Source: Psychrobacter cibarius (GTDB lineage Bacteria > Pseudomonadota > Gammaproteobacteria > Pseudomonadales > Moraxellaceae). Taken from it: a DNA stretch of 47,789 nucleotides. The number at the start of each line of letters is the position of its first letter. Within the stretch, counting starts at the first letter, position 1. Below the pieces are notes generated by a model. The model saw only the letters and a list, made by a program, of their open reading frames with translations, did not search any database and was not told where the DNA came from. The stretch lies in NCBI RefSeq assembly GCF_016107535.1, contig NZ_JABASQ010000023.1:1-47789 (forward strand), given 5' to 3'. This document shows, in pieces, positions 45,074-47,789 of the stretch. A program made the translations under genes and the position numbers.

Positions 45074-47137
45074 TTATTTAGCCGCACCAGTTTCAAGAAC
45101 TTTAGTTGAGAAATAAACCGTTCCTGTTTCTGAAGGCTTTAGACTACTAAATGTACCAGTGAGCGTTGGTGATGCATAATTGCCATTAGCAACAGCTGAG
45201 CCATTATCTGTTACAGACGAAAAGCTAGTGGTGTTGTACGCAACTTTTTTGGTATCAAAGATATCGGTCACAACAACAGTATTTAGCGTTTTGTTGGTCT
45301 CAGTAAAAGTATTTTTAGCAGTGATTTTGTAGTAGATACATTGTCCAGGCTTACCACTAAGCTCAGTGCTTATATAGGTAAGTGAATTTGCCGTAACGCC
45401 TGTACAAGCAGCAATAACTTGAGACTTAAGTAGGTTTAGGCCTCTTAATGTCGTAGTAGAGGTAGTGTTTTTATTAGAAGGGGCTGCTGTTCCGTCTACA
45501 GTGGTTTGTGGTAATACAGTGATAGTCATCACTTCAGAAGTATCAATGTTAGTAGTCGCGCCATTAACATTACTACTTACACCGTTACTGCTAACTTCTA
45601 CACTAATGATAACTTCTGCATTAGGTGCTAGCCCAACAATCACTGCCTTGTTCAGATCATATTGATTTCCGTTAGATACTGTAGGATCTAATAAAATATC
45701 ATCGTCTACATTGTATACACCGTCTTTGGTGCCGCTCTTGCCACCATCTACGAATACTCGAACGATATCGACTGCAGCAATAGGGGTGGTTGGGTTAACT
45801 GAAAATAGTACTTCACCAAGGGCATCTGCTTCTGTAACATCAGTACCTTCGTTTTTAATGGTGTATTGATATATATTACCAGTACTAACTAACGCTACTT
45901 CTTTTTTAAGATCATCAGAAATGGTGATATTACGTACTTGGTTACGGGTAGAAACAGTAGCGTCAGTGTTATCATCCTTACCATCTTTATCTACAGGTAA
46001 CTTCGTATCTTCGTAATTATTTTCAGTACCTTTGTCATCTGATCTATCTACTAAATCAGCATTAGTTATCCCAGTATCGTTAAGAGTGTCGTCATTTACT
46101 TGAGCGTAATTGACTAAATCTGCACCACTAGCTGTTGTAACACTAGAATCTTTGATAGCACGGAAAGTAATTGTGATCGTCTCACCTTGCTTCAAGTTTT
46201 GACCGATAACATTAACTATCTTGTTGTTATTGCTGCCGGTGAAAGTAGGCGTAACAGCAGTAGAGGCAGTACCAGAAGTAGAGCCAGTGACAACGGAAGT
46301 AGGTGCAGTTGTAGTAAGGACTATCAATCCAGTAGGTAACGCGTCTACGATATTAAAGGCTTTGGCATCAGCATTACCTTCGTTTTTGACAATAATGGTA
46401 TAGTCGATATAAGCGCTTGTATTGGCAGTATCGAAGATATTATTGTCGAGATTAGTATTTGCAGACTTAGTAATGGCGTAGATAGGTGTCTTGGTAATGG
46501 CGTTGTCAGTATTTATAGCCGTATAAGTCGCTTCAGTACCAGTACCTGGATTCTTAGTTTTCAAATAAGCACTAGATGCAGTAACTGTTAGGATGCCATC
46601 ATCACCAACTTTACGTTTGCTGTTAGAAGTTGCAACTATGTTGATAGTAGCAATTTCATTAGGCGCTAAAGTGATTTTACCGCCATTAGCAATTGTCTTA
46701 GAGGTAGCGTTTAAATTTGTAGTATAGGTTATAACGTAACCGCTATAATCAAAATCGTCTTGTCCTGTACCAGCCCCGTTAGTCACGTTAGCGATATCAA
46801 TGGTGTATTCATCAGTGACATTACCTTTGTTCTGTAGCGTATGATTGAACTTTACATTTTGGTTAGCTTGTGGATTGATAATCTTATTTGTGTTATCAGT
46901 TAATAGTTCAAATGAACTTAGCTCATTTACTTTAACAGTAACGGTATTCGATGTTGCACTCTGCTTATCAGCCGTATTAGTACCAACAAAATAAGTAGCT
47001 GTTGCTTGGTTAGTAACATCAACTGTAATATCACTGCCAGTACCAGTCGGTGTAGCAGCGTTAGTAGCAGTAGTCACGCCCATAGCAGCTATAATTCCAA
47101 CGGTTAATACTGAGTAATTAAATAAATTTGGTTTCAT
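45074..47137 (-). CDS. Exported DUF11 repeat protein (687 residues)
   Basis: Secreted protein with a signal peptide ([17 protein letters not shown]). Residues 35-150 ([18 protein letters not shown], then [17 protein letters not shown]) form a module that matches the start of the giant neighbour. DUF11 domains follow at about 225-340 ([19 protein letters not shown], then ALPTGL), 395-540 ([17 protein letters not shown]) and 565-680 ([19 protein letters not shown]). [13 protein letters not shown] near 462 resembles a calcium-binding loop. Low in aromatic strands and with no barrel, so it is probably a surface or extracellular fibre-like protein. AGGAG precedes the ATG; 24 bases separate it from the gene before. 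Confidence 0.82.
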   Translation of the reverse strand: MKPNLFNYSVLTVGIIAAMGVTTATNAATPTGTGSDITVDVTNQATATYFVGTNTADKQSATSNTVTVKVNELSSFELLTDNTNKIINPQANQNVKFNHTLQNKGNVTDEYTIDIANVTNGAGTGQDDFDYSGYVITYTTNLNATSKTIANGGKITLAPNEIATINIVATSNSKRKVGDDGILTVTASSAYLKTKNPGTGTEATYTAINTDNAITKTPIYAITKSANTNLDNNIFDTANTSAYIDYTIIVKNEGNADAKAFNIVDALPTGLIVLTTTAPTSVVTGSTSGTASTAVTPTFTGSNNNKIVNVIGQNLKQGETITITFRAIKDSSVTTASGADLVNYAQVNDDTLNDTGITNADLVDRSDDKGTENNYEDTKLPVDKDGKDDNTDATVSTRNQVRNITISDDLKKEVALVSTGNIYQYTIKNEGTDVTEADALGEVLFSVNPTTPIAAVDIVRVFVDGGKSGTKDGVYNVDDDILLDPTVSNGNQYDLNKAVIVGLAPNAEVIISVEVSSNGVSSNVNGATTNIDTSEVMTITVLPQTTVDGTAAPSNKNTTSTTTLRGLNLLKSQVIAACTGVTANSLTYISTELSGKPGQCIYYKITAKNTFTETNKTLNTVVVTDIFDTKKVAYNTTSFSSVTDNGSAVANGNYASPTLTGTFSSLKPSETGTVYFSTKVLETGAAK

Positions 47138-47161
47138 ACGGTCATTCTCCTAAAAGGGTGA

Positions 47162-47626
47162 TTATTCTACGATTGTATTAAGCGCCACGGCGGCAGACTT
47201 CTGTGCTGGTAATAACTTGATATTCCAGCGCAGGGTACGGTACTCAGAAAACGGAATTTTGACCATTTTGCCATTGACTTTACGCATCAGTGGCATATCG
47301 GCATAGTTCTTGCCATCGATACTGGCTTGAGCACTGGTAGGATTAGCGTCACCAGTGAAAGCCATATTGGCAGGGATAGGCAATACGACCGCCAGATCTT
47401 GGATATCTTTGTTAATAATATTGCTATAGGTTGCTTTGTATTGAATGACCGTACCTGCTGGAGCATTACGAACTGGTAGATAAGAGACCTTACCTTCGGC
47501 GTTTTTGATGACTTGATTGGCTGTTAAATCCATTTTTAAGGCATCATTGGCGTGAGCAGCACTTAGTGCTATTACCGACGCTAAGCTTGCTAATATGGCA
47601 CTGCGTAAAAAATTAAAACCTTTCAT
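47162..47626 (-). CDS. Small exported DUF11-like protein, first gene of the cluster
   Basis: Protein of 154 residues with a signal peptide (LRSAILASLASVIALSAAHA). The mature part has one DUF11-like fold: AGTVIQYKATYSNIINKDIQ then LAVVLPIPANMAFTG, the same pattern as in the two larger proteins downstream. The rest (YADMPLMRKVNGKMVKIPFS) appears beta-rich. AAGGAAT precedes the ATG. It begins the minus-strand cluster and lies about 110 bases from an IS3-type terminus. Its role could be a subunit or cap of the larger surface proteins; this is inference. Confidence 0.78.
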   Translation of the reverse strand: MKGFNFLRSAILASLASVIALSAAHANDALKMDLTANQVIKNAEGKVSYLPVRNAPAGTVIQYKATYSNIINKDIQDLAVVLPIPANMAFTGDANPTSAQASIDGKNYADMPLMRKVNGKMVKIPFSEYRTLRWNIKLLPAQKSAAVALNTIVE

Positions 47627-47656
47627 ATCGTATTCCTTGCTTAAACCATTATTATC

Positions 47657-47672
47657 AAGTCAATCTTGACTT
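47657..47672. promoter_or_regulatory. Palindrome upstream of the surface cluster
   Basis: AAGTCAA-TC-TTGACTT is a perfect 7+7 palindrome 31-46 bases upstream of the first start codon of the cluster. It may be an operator or a short 5' hairpin. Confidence 0.4.
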
Positions 47673-47734
47673 CGTCCCATGCAATATAAAAACTGCAATC
47701 AACTATGAATAAGAGATGCTGATAAAGTTAGAAT

Positions 47735-47789
47735 TGAACCGCCCCGGGATTGTCGGAGACCTAATATTCTGAGAGAATACGACAATGAA
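47735..47789 (+). mobile_element. Left end of an IS3-family element (cut by the window)
   Basis: From 47735 the sequence reads TGAACCGCCCCGGGATTGTC and then GGAGAC, the typical terminal repeat of IS3-family elements (TGAACCGCCCCGGG...GGAGAC). GAGAGA lies before an ATG at 47785 that would be the start of orfA. The element continues beyond the window. Confidence 0.8.

Noticed and set aside
1..47789. CRISPR arrays, tRNA or rRNA genes, prophage genes, integrase-flanked islands.
   Set aside because: No regular repeat-spacer pattern, tRNA-like cloverleaf, rRNA segment or phage structural gene was seen on reading through the window.

Overview
The window looks like a chromosomal segment of a moderately AT-rich gammaproteobacterium of the family Moraxellaceae, most likely Psychrobacter. 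This rests on gene content: ppsA divergent from ppsR, an rpsF-rpsR-rplI operon without priB, a cobT-cobS-cobC cluster, and DUF11/SdrD-B surface proteins. No rRNA, tRNA or CRISPR array was seen. The assignment is by eye, with no database search.

Layout. 1-4.8 kb: a solitary 1,545-residue SF1 helicase fused to a Vsr/DUF559-like nuclease (minus strand), a possible phage-defence gene. 5.2-11 kb: D-amino-acid dehydrogenase plus Rid imine deaminase, a small membrane protein, an ECHDC3-like crotonase lacking both catalytic glutamates, a VOC protein divergent from a LysR regulator, and a secreted Sel1-repeat protein. 11-13.6 kb: glycerate kinase downstream of a GntP-type permease. 13.8-16.3 kb: cobT-cobS-cobC, late cobalamin assembly and salvage. 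16.4-18.2 kb: a small orphan gene and rpsF-rpsR-rplI, whose leader contains a structure matching the S6:S18 autoregulatory mRNA motif. 18.4-24.9 kb: a GYF_2-RDD membrane protein, ppsA and ppsR separated by a decayed IS630-family element, and a lipoprotein. 25-26.6 kb: sthA with an unusual N-terminal extension. 26.8-33.3 kb: a minus-strand efflux cluster (TolC-like, YihY/BrkB, HlyD, two ABC-2 permeases) with no ATPase. 33.9-38.5 kb: glpK, a glycine-zipper protein, an endonuclease/exonuclease/phosphatase-fold hydrolase and a TetR regulator. 38.6-47.6 kb: a minus-strand cell-surface gene cluster. The last 55 bases are the left end of an IS3-family element.

The best candidate for an undescribed system is the 38.65-47.63 kb cluster. 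In transcription order it encodes a small exported DUF11-like protein, a 687-residue DUF11 repeat protein, a ~1,777-residue protein with DUF11, SdrD-B and Ig-like modules ahead of a long predicted beta-barrel, and an exported helical protein. The two large proteins begin with the same module, and two junctions carry stem-loops without T-tracts. An IS3-type terminus lies about 110 bp upstream of the first start codon.

Other signals: a ~60-bp in-frame insertion carrying two small hairpins inside the IS630 transposase gene; an ATPase-less ABC-2 export cluster; the S6:S18 leader; and several palindromes near promoters that could be operators.
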